Of a DNA stretch of 64,000 nt, positions 51,791-61,890 are shown in pieces. Made by a program: the position numbers and the translations under genes. The stretch is from Micromonospora cathayae (GTDB lineage Bacteria; Actinomycetota; Actinomycetes; Mycobacteriales; Micromonosporaceae). The notes under the pieces were generated by a model that saw nothing but the letters and a program-made list of their open reading frames with translations, did no database searches and had not been told where the DNA came from. The DNA lies in NCBI RefSeq assembly GCF_028993575.1, contig NZ_CP118615.1:4431001-4495000 (forward strand), in the 5' to 3' direction. Position 1 is the first letter of the stretch. Each line of letters opens with the position of its first letter.

Positions 51791-51874
51791 GTGTCTGACG
51801 TGGTGTTCGTACTGGTGACGGTGGGGCTGTTCGCGGCGCTCGCCCTCGTGGTGAGGGGCGTGGAGAAGCTGTGA
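51791..51874 (+). CDS. Small membrane protein (27 aa) preceding kdpF
   Basis: GTG 51791 with GAGGAG 6 nt upstream. The product has one hydrophobic helix ([19 protein letters not shown]) and ends RGVEKL. Its TGA overlaps the kdpF start (GTGA), so it belongs to the operon. It resembles KdpF in size and topology but differs in sequence; it could be a second small subunit or a stabilising peptide of the Kdp complex. Function not known to me. Confidence 0.65.
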   Translation: MSDVVFVLVTVGLFAALALVVRGVEKL

Positions 51875-51960
51875 ACGCCGTCAACGCCGTCGGTCTGGTG
51901 CTGGCGCTCGGCCTGGCCGTACTGCTGGTGGTCGCGCTGCTGTTCCCGGAGCGGTTCTGA
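51871..51960 (+). CDS. kdpF: Potassium-transporting ATPase subunit KdpF
   Basis: 29 residues, one membrane helix ([19 protein letters not shown]) and the usual short end PERF. GTG 51871 overlaps the previous stop by 4 nt; its TGA overlaps kdpA by 1 nt (TGATG). KdpF is the small stabilising subunit of the KdpFABC K+ pump. Size, topology and position immediately before kdpA make the call firm. Confidence 0.88.
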   Translation: MNAVNAVGLVLALGLAVLLVVALLFPERF

Positions 51961-53615
51961 TGGGCACGGCGACCGCCGGGACGCTGTTCGTCGTCTCGCT
52001 CGTGGTGGTGCTGGCCGTGGCGCACCGGCCGGTCGGCGACCACCTGTACGCCGTGGTCGCCGGACGGCGGCACTCCCGCATCGAGCGGGGCGTCTACCGG
52101 CTGGTCGGGGTGGACCCGGCCGGCGAGCAGTCCTGGGGGGTGTACGCCCGCAGCGTGCTCGCCTTCTCCGCCGTCTCGATCCTGTTCCTGTACGCGTTCC
52201 AACGGTTGCAGCAGCACCTGTGGCTGTCGCTCGGGGTCGACGCGGTCCCCGCGCACGGGGCGTGGAACACCGCCGTGTCGTTCGTGACCAACACCAACTG
52301 GCAGTGGTACGCGGGCGAGTCGACCATGGGCCACCTGGTGCAGATGGCCGGGCTGGCGGTGCAGAACTTCGTCTCCGCCGCCGTCGGCATCGCGGTGGCG
52401 GTGGCGCTGGTCCGCGGGTTCGCCGGCAGCCGTACCGACGGGCTGGGCAACTTCTGGGTCGACCTGACCCGGATCGTCCTGCGGGTGCTGCTGCCGCTCT
52501 CCGTGCTCGGCGCGATCGTGCTGATGCTCGGCGGGGTGGTGCAGAACCTCTCCGCCGGCACCGAGATCGGCACCCTGACCGGGGGAACCCAGAGGATCAC
52601 CGGCGGCCCGGTGGCCAGCCAGGAGGTGATCAAGGAGCTGGGTACCAACGGCGGCGGCTTCTACAACGCCAACAGCGCCCACCCGTTCGAGAACCCGACC
52701 ACCTGGACCAACTGGTTCGAGATCCTCCTGCTACTGGTGATCCCGTTCAGCCTGCCCCGGGTGTTCGGCCGGATGACCGGCCAGCCCCGGCAGGGCCACG
52801 CGGTGGTCGCGGTGATGGCGGTCCTGGCGGTCGCCAGCGTCGCCCTGACCAACGTCTTCGAGTTGGCCGGCGACGGCACCGTCCCGCAGGCGGTGGGCGC
52901 GGCGCTGGAGGGCAAGGAGGTGCGGTTCGGCGTGTCGGACTCGGCGACCTTCGCCGCCGCGACCACGCTCACCTCCACCGGCGCGGTCAACTCGTCCCAC
53001 GACTCGTACACCGCGCTGGGCGGCATGCTGCCGATGGTCAACATGATGCTCGGCGAGGTGGCCCCCGGCGGCGTCGGCGCCGGCCTGTACGGTCTGCTGG
53101 TCCTCGCGGTCGTCACGGTGTTCGTCGCCGGACTGATGGTCGGGCGGACCCCGGAGTACGTCGGCAAGCGGATCAGCTCCCGTGAGATCAAGCTGGCGTC
53201 GCTGTACTTCCTGGTCACCCCGGCCCTGGTGCTGGCGGGCACGGCGACGGCGTTCGCCACCGGCAACAACGCGACCGCGCTGAACACCGGCCCGCACGGA
53301 CTGTCCGAGGTGCTCTACGCCTTCACCTCGGCCAGCAACAACAACGGCTCCGCGTTCGCCGGCCTCACCGTCGGCACGCCCTGGTGGAACACCGCCCTGG
53401 GGGTGTGCATGCTGCTCGGCCGGTTCCTACCGATCATCCTCGTGCTCGCCCTGGCCGGCTCGCTGGCCCGCCAGCGGCCGGTACCCGCGTCCGAGGGCAC
53501 CCTGCCGACCCACCGCCCGCTGTTCGTGGGAATGGTCGTCGGCGTCACGGTGATCCTGGTCGCGCTGACCTTCCTGCCCGCGCTCGCGCTCGGCCCGCTT
53601 GCCGAAGGGCTGTGA
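51960..53615 (+). CDS. kdpA: Potassium-transporting ATPase subunit KdpA
   Basis: 551 residues, the K+-binding channel-like subunit of KdpFABC. About ten membrane segments and four selectivity-filter-like loops, including [35 protein letters not shown] (landmarks [11 protein letters not shown] and HPFENPT), and [17 protein letters not shown] 51960 overlaps the kdpF stop by one base. Length is normal. Confidence 0.96.
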   Translation: MGTATAGTLFVVSLVVVLAVAHRPVGDHLYAVVAGRRHSRIERGVYRLVGVDPAGEQSWGVYARSVLAFSAVSILFLYAFQRLQQHLWLSLGVDAVPAHGAWNTAVSFVTNTNWQWYAGESTMGHLVQMAGLAVQNFVSAAVGIAVAVALVRGFAGSRTDGLGNFWVDLTRIVLRVLLPLSVLGAIVLMLGGVVQNLSAGTEIGTLTGGTQRITGGPVASQEVIKELGTNGGGFYNANSAHPFENPTTWTNWFEILLLLVIPFSLPRVFGRMTGQPRQGHAVVAVMAVLAVASVALTNVFELAGDGTVPQAVGAALEGKEVRFGVSDSATFAAATTLTSTGAVNSSHDSYTALGGMLPMVNMMLGEVAPGGVGAGLYGLLVLAVVTVFVAGLMVGRTPEYVGKRISSREIKLASLYFLVTPALVLAGTATAFATGNNATALNTGPHGLSEVLYAFTSASNNNGSAFAGLTVGTPWWNTALGVCMLLGRFLPIILVLALAGSLARQRPVPASEGTLPTHRPLFVGMVVGVTVILVALTFLPALALGPLAEGL

Positions 53616-53635
53616 CCACCATGGGAGCGAAGGAC

Positions 53636-55834
53636 ATGACCATCTCCACGCCGGCACCGCACACCACCACCGGTACCCCGGCCACCCGGGGGAACCCGCC
53701 GGGCGACGGCCGGCCCGACCCGGGCCGGTTGCGCGGCGCGCTCCCCGACGCGCTGCGCAAACTCGACCCGCGCACCCTGTGGCGCAACCCGGTCATGCTG
53801 ATCGTCGAGATCGGCGCGGCCTTCACCACCGTCCTCGCGGTCGCCGACCCGTCGGTGTTCGCGTTCGCCGTCACCGGCTGGCTGTGGCTGACCGTCCTGT
53901 TCGCCACCTTCGCCGAGGCGGTCGCCGAGGGACGGGGCAAGGCGCAGGCGGCCTCCCTGCGGCGCGCGAAGCAGGACACCGTCGCCACCCGACTGGTGGG
54001 CTGGACCCCCGGCGCGGCGGCGGACACCCACCGGGAAGAGGCCGTTCCCGCGCCGGACCTCAGGCCGGGGGACATCGTGCTGGTCGAGGCCGGTGGCATC
54101 GTCCCGGGCGACGGCGACGTGGTCGAGGGCATCGCCAGCGTCGACGAGTCCGCCATCACCGGTGAGTCGGCCCCGGTCATCCGGGAGTCCGGCGGGGACC
54201 GCAGCGCGGTCACCGGCGGGACGCGGGTCCTGTCCGACCGGATCGTCGTCCGGATCACGCAGAAACCGGGGGAGAGCTTCATCGACCGGATGATCACACT
54301 GGTGGAGGGGGCGGACCGGCAGAAGACCCCGAACGAGATCGCGCTGAACATCCTGCTCGCCGCGCTCACCGTCGTCTTCCTGCTGTCCGTGGTCACCCTC
54401 CAGCCGCTGGTGATCTTCTCGAAGGGCTGGCAGGCCGCCGCCCCGGACACCGGCGCGGTCACCGACGCGGGCGTGACCGGGATCGTGCTGGTCTCGCTGC
54501 TGGTCTGCCTGATCCCGACCACCATCGGCGCGCTGCTGTCCGCGATCGGCATCGCCGGCATGGACCGCCTGGTGCGGCGCAACGTCCTCGCGACGAGCGG
54601 CCGGGCGGTCGAGGCCGCCGGTGACATCGACACCCTGCTGCTGGACAAGACCGGCACGATCACCCTGGGCAACCGGCAGGCCGTCGCGTTCCTCCCGGTC
54701 GACGGGGTAACCGTCGAGCAGCTCGCCGCCGCCGCTCACCTGTCCAGCCTCGCCGACGAGACCCCGGAGGGCCGTTCGGTGGTGCTGCTCGCCGGGACCG
54801 GCTTCGGGATCCCGGACCGCGAGCCGGGGCTGGTCCCGGACGCCACGTTCGTGCCGTTCACCGCGCAGACCCGGATGAGCGGCGTCGACCTCGGTGCTGC
54901 GGCCGGCACCGGTGCGGCGGCCGGACCCGGCGCGGCCCGCCGGGTCCGCAAGGGCGCGGCCGCCACGGTGACCAGGTGGGTCCGCGAACACGGCGGCGAC
55001 CCCACCGGGCAGGTCGGGCAGATCGTCGACCGGATCAGCGACGTCGGCGGCACCCCGCTGGTGGTGGCCGAGCACATCGACGGCCAGCCGGCCCGCGTCC
55101 TCGGGGTCGTCCACCTCAAGGACGTGGTCAAGGCCGGCATCCGGGAACGCTTCGACGAGCTGCGCCGGATGGGCATCCGCACCGTGATGATCACCGGCGA
55201 CAACCCACGTACCGCGCAGGCCATCGGCGAGGAGGCCGGGGTCGACGACGTCCTCGCCGAAGCCACCCCCGAGGACAAGCTCGCGCTGATCCGGCGGGAA
55301 CAGGAGGGCGGCCGGCTGGTCGCGATGACCGGCGACGGCACCAACGACGCGCCCGCGCTCGCCCAGGCCGACGTCGGCGTCGCCATGAACACCGGCACCT
55401 CCGCCGCGAAGGAGGCCGGCAACATGGTCGACCTGGACTCCGACCCGACCAAGCTGATCGAGATCGTGGAGATCGGCAAGCAGTTGCTGATCACCAGGGG
55501 GGCGCTGACCACGTTCAGCATCGCCAACGACATCGCGAAGTACTTCGCGATCGTCCCGGCCATGTTCGCCGGCATTTACCCCGGCCTGGACACGCTGAAC
55601 GTCATGCGGCTGGCCAGCGCCGAGTCGGCGATCCTCTCCGCGGTCGTCTTCAACGCGGTGGTCATCGTCGCCCTGATCCCGCTCGCCCTGCGGGGGGTGC
55701 GGTACCGGCCGGCGTCCGCGTCCCGGCTGCTGCGCCGCAACCTGCTGGTCTACGGTCTCGGCGGCATCGTGGTGCCGTTCGTCGGCATCAAACTCATCGA
55801 CCTGCTCGTCCAGTTCGTCCCGGGGATCTCGTGA
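53636..55834 (+). CDS. kdpB: Potassium-transporting P-type ATPase subunit KdpB
   Basis: 732 residues from ATG 53636 (GGGAG 8 nt upstream); GTG 53612 and ATG 53621 are in-frame alternatives that would add 5-8 residues. P-type ATPase signatures: TGES in the actuator domain, phosphorylation D337 in [10 protein letters not shown], and [10 protein letters not shown] in the hinge. Hydrolyses ATP to drive K+ uptake through KdpA. The N-terminal 30-odd residues are Pro/Thr/Gly rich and probably disordered. kdpC begins at its stop (TGATG). Confidence 0.95.
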   Translation: MTISTPAPHTTTGTPATRGNPPGDGRPDPGRLRGALPDALRKLDPRTLWRNPVMLIVEIGAAFTTVLAVADPSVFAFAVTGWLWLTVLFATFAEAVAEGRGKAQAASLRRAKQDTVATRLVGWTPGAAADTHREEAVPAPDLRPGDIVLVEAGGIVPGDGDVVEGIASVDESAITGESAPVIRESGGDRSAVTGGTRVLSDRIVVRITQKPGESFIDRMITLVEGADRQKTPNEIALNILLAALTVVFLLSVVTLQPLVIFSKGWQAAAPDTGAVTDAGVTGIVLVSLLVCLIPTTIGALLSAIGIAGMDRLVRRNVLATSGRAVEAAGDIDTLLLDKTGTITLGNRQAVAFLPVDGVTVEQLAAAAHLSSLADETPEGRSVVLLAGTGFGIPDREPGLVPDATFVPFTAQTRMSGVDLGAAAGTGAAAGPGAARRVRKGAAATVTRWVREHGGDPTGQVGQIVDRISDVGGTPLVVAEHIDGQPARVLGVVHLKDVVKAGIRERFDELRRMGIRTVMITGDNPRTAQAIGEEAGVDDVLAEATPEDKLALIRREQEGGRLVAMTGDGTNDAPALAQADVGVAMNTGTSAAKEAGNMVDLDSDPTKLIEIVEIGKQLLITRGALTTFSIANDIAKYFAIVPAMFAGIYPGLDTLNVMRLASAESAILSAVVFNAVVIVALIPLALRGVRYRPASASRLLRRNLLVYGLGGIVVPFVGIKLIDLLVQFVPGIS

Positions 55835-56730
55835 TGCGCCCACCAAGCTGGCTCGGCCAACACCTGGCCGCCCTGCGTGCCCTGCTCGTCCTCACCGTGC
55901 TGCTCGGGGTCGGCTACCCGCTCACGCTGGTCGCGGTCGGCCGGCTCCCCGGGCTCGCCGACCGGGCGGACGGTTCGCTGGTCGAGGCCGACGGGCGGGT
56001 CGTCGGCAGCGCCCTGATCGGCCAGTCCTTCACCGACGCCGACGGCAACCCGGTCCCGCGCTACTTCCAGTCCCGCCCGTCGGCCGCCGGCTACGACCCG
56101 ACCGCCACCGCCGCCGGCAACCTCGGCCCGGAGAGCGTGGTCGACACCCACACCGTCGACCCGGCCGGGTCGACGCCGAGCCTGCTCACCCAGGTCTGCG
56201 CGCGCAGCCTGGCGGTCGGGCGACTCGAGGGTGTCGACGGCCGCCGGCCGTACTGCACCCCCGACGGGGTCGGCGCGGTGCTGGCGGTGTTCCACCGCGA
56301 CGGGTTCACCGGCCCGGTCACCCGGGTGGTCAGCGTCAACCAGGTCGCGCCCGCCACGCCGTTCCTCATCAGCTACCGGGGCGTACCGGTGGAACCCGCC
56401 ACCCCCGGCGAGGACTACCGGGCGGCCGGCGGGGTGATCACCCCGGTCCGGGGCGACGCCCCCGCCGAACCCGCCGTACCCGCCGACGCGGTCACCGCCG
56501 GCGGCAGCGGCCTCGACCCGCACATCTCCCCGGCGTACGCCGAGATCCAGGTGGCCCGGGTGGCGCGTGAGCGCGGCGCGGACCCGGCGGCGGTACGGCG
56601 CCTGGTCGCCGCGCACACCAGCGGCCGGACGCTCGGCTTCCTGGGCGCGCCCCGGGTGGCCGTGCTACCCCTGAACCTGGCCCTGGACCGGGAGTTCCCG
56701 ATCGGAGTGACCGGCCAGCGGGGAGGATGA
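55834..56730 (+). CDS. kdpC: Potassium-transporting ATPase subunit KdpC
   Basis: 298 residues, longer than the usual 190-210. One N-terminal membrane helix (LRALLVLTVLLGVGYPLTLVAVG), then FTDADGNPVPRYFQSRPSAAG (landmarks YFQSRPSAAGYDP) and the C-terminal SGLDPHISPAYAEIQVARVA found in all KdpC. The extra length is an insertion of about 90 residues in the middle (about 110-215), a variant I associate with actinomycete KdpC. ATG 55834 overlaps the kdpB stop. Confidence 0.94.
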   Translation: MRPPSWLGQHLAALRALLVLTVLLGVGYPLTLVAVGRLPGLADRADGSLVEADGRVVGSALIGQSFTDADGNPVPRYFQSRPSAAGYDPTATAAGNLGPESVVDTHTVDPAGSTPSLLTQVCARSLAVGRLEGVDGRRPYCTPDGVGAVLAVFHRDGFTGPVTRVVSVNQVAPATPFLISYRGVPVEPATPGEDYRAAGGVITPVRGDAPAEPAVPADAVTAGGSGLDPHISPAYAEIQVARVARERGADPAAVRRLVAAHTSGRTLGFLGAPRVAVLPLNLALDREFPIGVTGQRGG

Positions 56731-56733
56731 GTC

Positions 56734-59286
56734 GTGGCCCGTGGTGAACTGCGCATCTACCTGGGCGCCGCGCCCGGCGTCGGCAAGACGTACGCGATGC
56801 TGGAGGAGGCCCGGCGGCGCGCCGCACGCGGCACCGACGTGGTGATCGGGCTGGTCGAGACGCACGGTCGTCGGCACACCGCGGCGATGGTCGGCGACCT
56901 GGAGGTGGTGCCCCGCCGGTCGGTCAGCCACCGTGGCGTCACCCTCACCGAGCTGGACCTGGACGCGGTGCTGGCCCGCCGCCCCGAGGTCGCCCTGGTC
57001 GACGAGCTGGCCCACACCAACGTCCCCGGCTCCCGCAACGCCAAGCGCTGGCAGGACGTCCAGGAACTCCTCGACGCCGGCATCTGCGTGCTGTCGACGG
57101 TGAACATCCAGCACCTGGAGTCGGTCAACGACGTGGTCGCCCGGATCACCGGCGCCAGCCAGCGGGAGACCGTGCCCGACCAGGTGGTCCGGGCGGCCGG
57201 GCAGATCGAGCTGGTGGACATGACCCCGGAGGCGCTGCGCCGCCGGATGGCGCACGGCAACATCTACCGGCCGGACCGGGTCGACGCCGCGCTGGGCAAC
57301 TACTTCCGGGTCGGCAACCTCACCGCCCTGCGGGAACTCGCGCTGCGCTGGCTCGCCGACGAGGTCGACGACCAGCTCGGCGCGTACCGGGCGCAGCAGG
57401 GCATCTCCGAGACCTGGGAGGCCCGGGAACGGGTGGTGGTGGCGCTCACCGGCGGCCCGGAGGGGGAGACCCTGATCCGGCGGGCGGCCCGGATCGCCGC
57501 CCGGAGCAAGGGCGCCGACCTGCTCGCCGTGCACGTGGCCCGCCGCGACGGCCTGGCCGGGGCCGACCCGGCCCAGCTCGCCCGGCAGCGGGTGCTGACC
57601 GAGAGCCTCGGCGGCACGTACCACGAGGTCCTCGGCCCGGACGTGCCGACGGCGCTGCTCGACTTCGCCCGGGGCGTGAACGCCACCCAGCTCGTGCTGG
57701 GCGCGAGCCGACGCGGCCGGTTCGCGCAGCTGCTGTCCCGGGGGGTCGGGGTCACCACCACCGCCCGGTCCGGGCCGATCGACGTCCACCTGGTGACCCA
57801 CCCGCAGGCCGAACGGGGCCGCCGGGCGGCGGGGATGCCGGCGGCGCTGTCGCGGCGGCGTCGGCTGCTCGGCTTCGGCCTGGCCGTCCTCGGCATGCCG
57901 CTGCTGACCCTGCTGCTGCGGGCGCTGCCCGACCTGACGCTCACCAACGACATCCTGCTCTTCCTGGCCGCCGTCGTGGGCGTCGCGCTGGTCGGTGGGC
58001 TGTGGCCGGCGCTGGTCGCCGCGCTCGGCGGATCGCTGCTGCTGAACTGGTTCTTCACCCCGCCGTACCGGACGCTCACCATCGCCGAGGCGGACAACCT
58101 GCTGGCCCTGGGGGTGTTCGTCGGGGTGGCCGTCGCGGTCAGCTGGGTGGTCGACGTGGCGGCCCGCCGGACCCGGGAGGCGGCCCGCGCCTCGGCCGAC
58201 GCGCAGACCCTGGCCACCGTGGCCGGCAGCGTGCTCCGCGGCCAACGACCGCTGCCGGCGCTGCTGGACCGGCTGCGGGAGACCTTCGCGTTGCGCGCGG
58301 TCAGCGTCCTGGAATCCGTCGCCGACGCGCGCCAGCGACCCGACCGGGACCGGGAGCCGGACGCCTGGCGGGTGGTGGCGAGCGTCGGCGAGCAGCCGGC
58401 GGGCAGCCCCGGCGCGGGGGAGAGCGCGGTGCCGGTGGACGACCGGCTCACCGTGGTGCTGTCCGGCCGCCGGCTGGAGGCCGCCGACCGGCGCATCGTC
58501 GAGGCGTTCGCCGCCCAGGCCGCGGTGGCGCTGCGGCAGGAACGCCTCGCCGAGGAGGCCGCCACCGCCCGTCCGCTGGCCGAGGCGGACCGGATGCGGA
58601 CCGCGCTGCTCGCCGCCGTCAGCCACGACCTGCGTACCCCGCTGGCGTCGGCGAAGGCCGCGGTGAGCAGCCTGCGCAGCCCGGACGTGGAGTTCGACGA
58701 CGCCGACCGCGCCGAGCTGCTGGCCACCGCCGACGAGTCGCTGGACCGGCTCGGCCGGCTGGTGGCCAACCTGCTGGACATGAGCCGGTTGCAGGCCGGC
58801 GCGTTGGGGGTGACCCGGCGGGCCGTCGGCCTGGAGGACGTGGTGCCCCGGGCACTGGACGAGATCGGCCCGCCCGCCGCGCCGATCGCCACCGCGATCC
58901 CGGCCGACCTGCCCGCCGTGCTGGCCGACCCGGGACTGCTGGAACGGGTGCTGGTGAACGTCGTCGCCAACGCGCTGCGGTACAGCCCACCCGGGCAGCC
59001 GCCCACGATCACCGCGAGCGCGCACGCCGGGCAGGTGCAACTGCGGGTCATCGACACCGGGCCGGGCATCCCCGAGGACCAGTGGGAACACGTCTTCCTG
59101 CCGTTCCAGCGGCTCGGTGACCGGGACAACCGCAGCGGCGTCGGGCTCGGCCTCGCCCTGTCCCGGGGGCTGGCCGAGGCGATGGGTGGCAGCATCACCC
59201 CGGAGACCACCCCCGGCGGGGGACTGACCATGGTGCTGCGGCTGCCCGCCGCCGTACCGGGAGACGCGGAGGAGCCGCCGGAATGA
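56734..59286 (+). CDS. kdpD: Sensor histidine kinase KdpD
   Basis: 850 residues. N-terminal KdpD domain with P-loop GAAPGVGKTYAMLEEA and DELAHTNVPGSRN; a Usp-like domain (about 230-360); membrane helices at about 380-480; a GAF-like stretch; then a histidine kinase with H631 in AAVSHDLRTPLASAK, and GxG boxes DTGPGIPEDQWEHV and GVGLGLALSRGL. Senses K+ limitation or turgor and phosphorylates KdpE. GTG 56734, 3 nt after the kdpC stop; its stop overlaps kdpE by 4 nt. Confidence 0.95.
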   Translation: MARGELRIYLGAAPGVGKTYAMLEEARRRAARGTDVVIGLVETHGRRHTAAMVGDLEVVPRRSVSHRGVTLTELDLDAVLARRPEVALVDELAHTNVPGSRNAKRWQDVQELLDAGICVLSTVNIQHLESVNDVVARITGASQRETVPDQVVRAAGQIELVDMTPEALRRRMAHGNIYRPDRVDAALGNYFRVGNLTALRELALRWLADEVDDQLGAYRAQQGISETWEARERVVVALTGGPEGETLIRRAARIAARSKGADLLAVHVARRDGLAGADPAQLARQRVLTESLGGTYHEVLGPDVPTALLDFARGVNATQLVLGASRRGRFAQLLSRGVGVTTTARSGPIDVHLVTHPQAERGRRAAGMPAALSRRRRLLGFGLAVLGMPLLTLLLRALPDLTLTNDILLFLAAVVGVALVGGLWPALVAALGGSLLLNWFFTPPYRTLTIAEADNLLALGVFVGVAVAVSWVVDVAARRTREAARASADAQTLATVAGSVLRGQRPLPALLDRLRETFALRAVSVLESVADARQRPDRDREPDAWRVVASVGEQPAGSPGAGESAVPVDDRLTVVLSGRRLEAADRRIVEAFAAQAAVALRQERLAEEAATARPLAEADRMRTALLAAVSHDLRTPLASAKAAVSSLRSPDVEFDDADRAELLATADESLDRLGRLVANLLDMSRLQAGALGVTRRAVGLEDVVPRALDEIGPPAAPIATAIPADLPAVLADPGLLERVLVNVVANALRYSPPGQPPTITASAHAGQVQLRVIDTGPGIPEDQWEHVFLPFQRLGDRDNRSGVGLGLALSRGLAEAMGGSITPETTPGGGLTMVLRLPAAVPGDAEEPPE

Positions 59287-59972
59287 GCCGCATCCTGGTC
59301 GTCGACGACGAACCGCAGATCCTGCGCGCGCTCCGGATCAACCTGCGGGTCCGGGGGTACGACGTGACGCTCGCCGAGACCGGCGCCGCCGCGCTCAAGG
59401 CGGCGGCCGGTCATCCCCCCGATCTCGTGGTGCTCGACCTGGGGCTGCCCGACCTGGACGGGGTGGAGGTCATCCGGGGCCTACGGGGCTGGACGTCGGT
59501 ACCGATCATCGTGCTGTCCGGTCGGGCCGGCAGCGCGGACAAGGTCGCCGCGCTGGACGCGGGCGCCGACGACTACGTCACCAAACCGTTCGGGATCGAC
59601 GAACTCCTGGCCCGGATCCGGGCGGTCACCCGCCGGCTCGGCACCCCGTCGACCGGTGGTGCCGCGACCGCCACCGCCCGGGTGGGCCGGCACACCGTCG
59701 ACCTGGCCGACCGGACCGTCACCCGGGACGACGGCGACGAGGTCAAGCTGACCCCCACCCAGTGGGCGGTGCTCGACAAGCTGCTGCGCCACCCCGGCAA
59801 GCTGGTCACCCAACGTCAGCTGCTGCACGACGTGTGGGGGCCGGAGTACCAGCACGAGACCAACTACCTGCGGCAGTACATGGCGCAGTTGCGGCGCAAG
59901 CTGGAGGACGACCCGGCCCGCCCCCGGCACCTGATCACCGAACCCGGCATGGGGTACCGCTACCGCCCCTGA
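59283..59972 (+). CDS. kdpE: Response regulator KdpE
   Basis: 229 residues, OmpR/PhoB type. Receiver domain with D52 as phosphoacceptor (VVLDLGLPD), KPFGIDELLARIRAVTRR, and a C-terminal winged helix (LTPTQWAVLDKLLRHPGKLV). Encoded by ATGA overlap with kdpD. Expected to activate the kdp operon promoter under low K+. Confidence 0.95.
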   Translation: MSRILVVDDEPQILRALRINLRVRGYDVTLAETGAAALKAAAGHPPDLVVLDLGLPDLDGVEVIRGLRGWTSVPIIVLSGRAGSADKVAALDAGADDYVTKPFGIDELLARIRAVTRRLGTPSTGGAATATARVGRHTVDLADRTVTRDDGDEVKLTPTQWAVLDKLLRHPGKLVTQRQLLHDVWGPEYQHETNYLRQYMAQLRRKLEDDPARPRHLITEPGMGYRYRP

Positions 59973-60083
59973 CCGGACGATCCGGACGCCGATCCGGTGG
60001 CGTTGGGTGGCGGCCCGGCGACGGACCGAAGGTGAGCACCCCTACTCATTCGCCGCCCACCGGTTCTACGGCAAGCTGCACGC

Positions 60084-61115
60084 ATGATCGACCCCTTGTC
60101 GCCGTCGTCCCCGGCCCGGACCCGGGTGGGCATCACCGCCGTCGGCGCCAGCCTGCCCGGCCAGGTGGTGTCCACCGACGCGCTGCAACAGCGGATCGCC
60201 GAGGCCAGCGGGATCGACCTGCCGGCCGGGCTGCTGTACCGGACCACCGGGATCGGGTCCCGCCGGGTCGCCGCCGACGGCGAGTACGCCTCCACCCTCG
60301 CGGTCCGGGCCGCCCGGCAGGCCCTCGCCGCCGCCGGCCGGGACCCCGAGGAGGTGGACCTGCTGCTGTTCGCCTCCGCCACCCGGGACGTCGCCGAGCC
60401 GGCCACCGCGCACATCGTCCAGGCCGAACTGGGCGGGCGGGCGCACGCCCTGGACGTCACGAACGCCTGCAACAGCTTCCTCAACGGCATCGACCTGGCC
60501 CGCGCCATGATCCTCGCCGGCCGGGTCCGGCGGGCCCTGGTGGTCACCGGGGAGACCCCCACCCGGGCGATGCGCTGGCAGCTCACCGGCCTCGACCAGG
60601 CCCGGACCGCGCTCGCCGGCTACACGTTCGGCGACGCCGGGGCGGCGGTGCTGGTGGAACCGGTGCCGGCCGGCGGCATCCTGGACGTCGACACCGAGAC
60701 CTGGTCCGAACACTGGACGGTCGGCGGCATCCCCGGCGGCGGCTCCCGGCACCCGCGCGGCGACGAGCACACCTACTTCACCGGCGACGGCCGGGCGCTG
60801 CGGGACGTCTTCGAGAAGATCGGCACCGACATCCTGCACCGGGTCCGGCACCGCACCGGGCTGGACTGGGCCGACTACGCCCGGGTGCTGGTGCACCAGG
60901 TGACCCTGCCCTACCTGGACCGGTTCGTCGAGGTCACCGGCGTACCCCGGGACAAACTGGAGGTCAGCGTCACCGACCTCGGGAACCTGGCCAGCGCCAC
61001 CCTCGGCGTGCAGCTCGCCCGCGCCGACGCCGGGCTGCGCCCCGGCGACCGGGTGCTGTTCGTCGGCCTCGGCGGCGGCGTCAGCCTGATGACCATGGTC
61101 TGGGAGAAGTCGTGA
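60084..61115 (+). CDS. Ketoacyl synthase III-like protein (OleA-like)
   Basis: 343 residues of the thiolase/FabH superfamily. Catalytic triad C129 (VTNACNSF), H271 (VLVHQVTLPYL) and N301 (DLGNLASATLG). The spacings C-H 142 and H-N 30 equal those I recall for OleA (C143, H285, N315) and differ from E. coli FabH (C112, H244, N274). E105 lies 24 residues before the Cys, near the place of the OleA glutamate. It could join two acyl chains or extend one. ATG 60084; first gene of an operon with a glycosyltransferase, an AMP-ligase and a P450. Confidence 0.82.
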   Translation: MIDPLSPSSPARTRVGITAVGASLPGQVVSTDALQQRIAEASGIDLPAGLLYRTTGIGSRRVAADGEYASTLAVRAARQALAAAGRDPEEVDLLLFASATRDVAEPATAHIVQAELGGRAHALDVTNACNSFLNGIDLARAMILAGRVRRALVVTGETPTRAMRWQLTGLDQARTALAGYTFGDAGAAVLVEPVPAGGILDVDTETWSEHWTVGGIPGGGSRHPRGDEHTYFTGDGRALRDVFEKIGTDILHRVRHRTGLDWADYARVLVHQVTLPYLDRFVEVTGVPRDKLEVSVTDLGNLASATLGVQLARADAGLRPGDRVLFVGLGGGVSLMTMVWEKS

Positions 61116-61849
61116 CCGCGCTGTGGGTGGTGGTGCCCGCCTTCGACGAGGCCGAGCGGATCGGGGCCACCCTGGACGCGCTGGCCGCCCAGACCGACCG
61201 GGACTTCACCCTGCTGGTGGTGGACAACGCCTCCACCGACGGCACCGCCGAGGTGGCCCGCCGGTTCGCCGCCCGGTCCCCGGTGCCGACCCTGGTGATC
61301 GAGGAACGATGCAAGGGCGTCGGCGCGGCCGTGGACACCGGCTTCCGGTACGCCATCGCGCGCGGGGCCACCCTGCTGGCCCGTACCGACGCCGACTGCC
61401 TGCCCCGACCCGGCTGGGTGGCCGCCGCCCGGCGCACCCTCACCGGCGGGGCGGACATGGCGTGCGGCCGGATCGTGGCCCGCCGCGACGAGCACGGCCC
61501 GCTCGGCCGGGCCGGGTTCCGTTGCCTGGTCACCGTCGCCGCCACCTTCGGGCGGCTGCGTCCCGCCCACCGGGAACCCGGCTACCGGGCCCCGTACCGG
61601 ATGCACGCCGGCAACAACATGGCGATCACCGCCGGGACGTACCTGGCCGTCGGTGGGATGCCGCGCCGGCCGTCGCCGACCGACCGGGAGTTCCTCAACC
61701 GGGTACGCCGGCACACCGCCGGCATCGTGCACGAGCGGACCATGGTGGTGGAGAACTCGACCCGGCGGCTGCGGGCGTACGGGCTGCGTCGCACCGCCGC
61801 CTGGTACCTGGACCGGGGCAGCGGCCGGCTCTCCCCGGACCCGCGCTGA
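61112..61849 (+). CDS. Family 2 glycosyltransferase
   Basis: 245 residues from GTG 61112 (GTGA overlap with the ketosynthase gene). GT-A landmarks: VVVPAFDEAERI, VVDNASTDGTAEVA, and TDADCLPRPGW with the DxD-type metal site. No membrane segments, so soluble or peripheral. Transfers a sugar from a nucleotide donor; acceptor may be the lipid-like product of the operon (inference). A GNNMAITA segment in the second half is typical of GT2 acceptor regions. Confidence 0.86.
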   Translation: MTALWVVVPAFDEAERIGATLDALAAQTDRDFTLLVVDNASTDGTAEVARRFAARSPVPTLVIEERCKGVGAAVDTGFRYAIARGATLLARTDADCLPRPGWVAAARRTLTGGADMACGRIVARRDEHGPLGRAGFRCLVTVAATFGRLRPAHREPGYRAPYRMHAGNNMAITAGTYLAVGGMPRRPSPTDREFLNRVRRHTAGIVHERTMVVENSTRRLRAYGLRRTAAWYLDRGSGRLSPDPR

Positions 61850-61890
61850 CCGGCTGATCAGGAGAATCCGCGCCCCTTTCAGGAGAGTCC

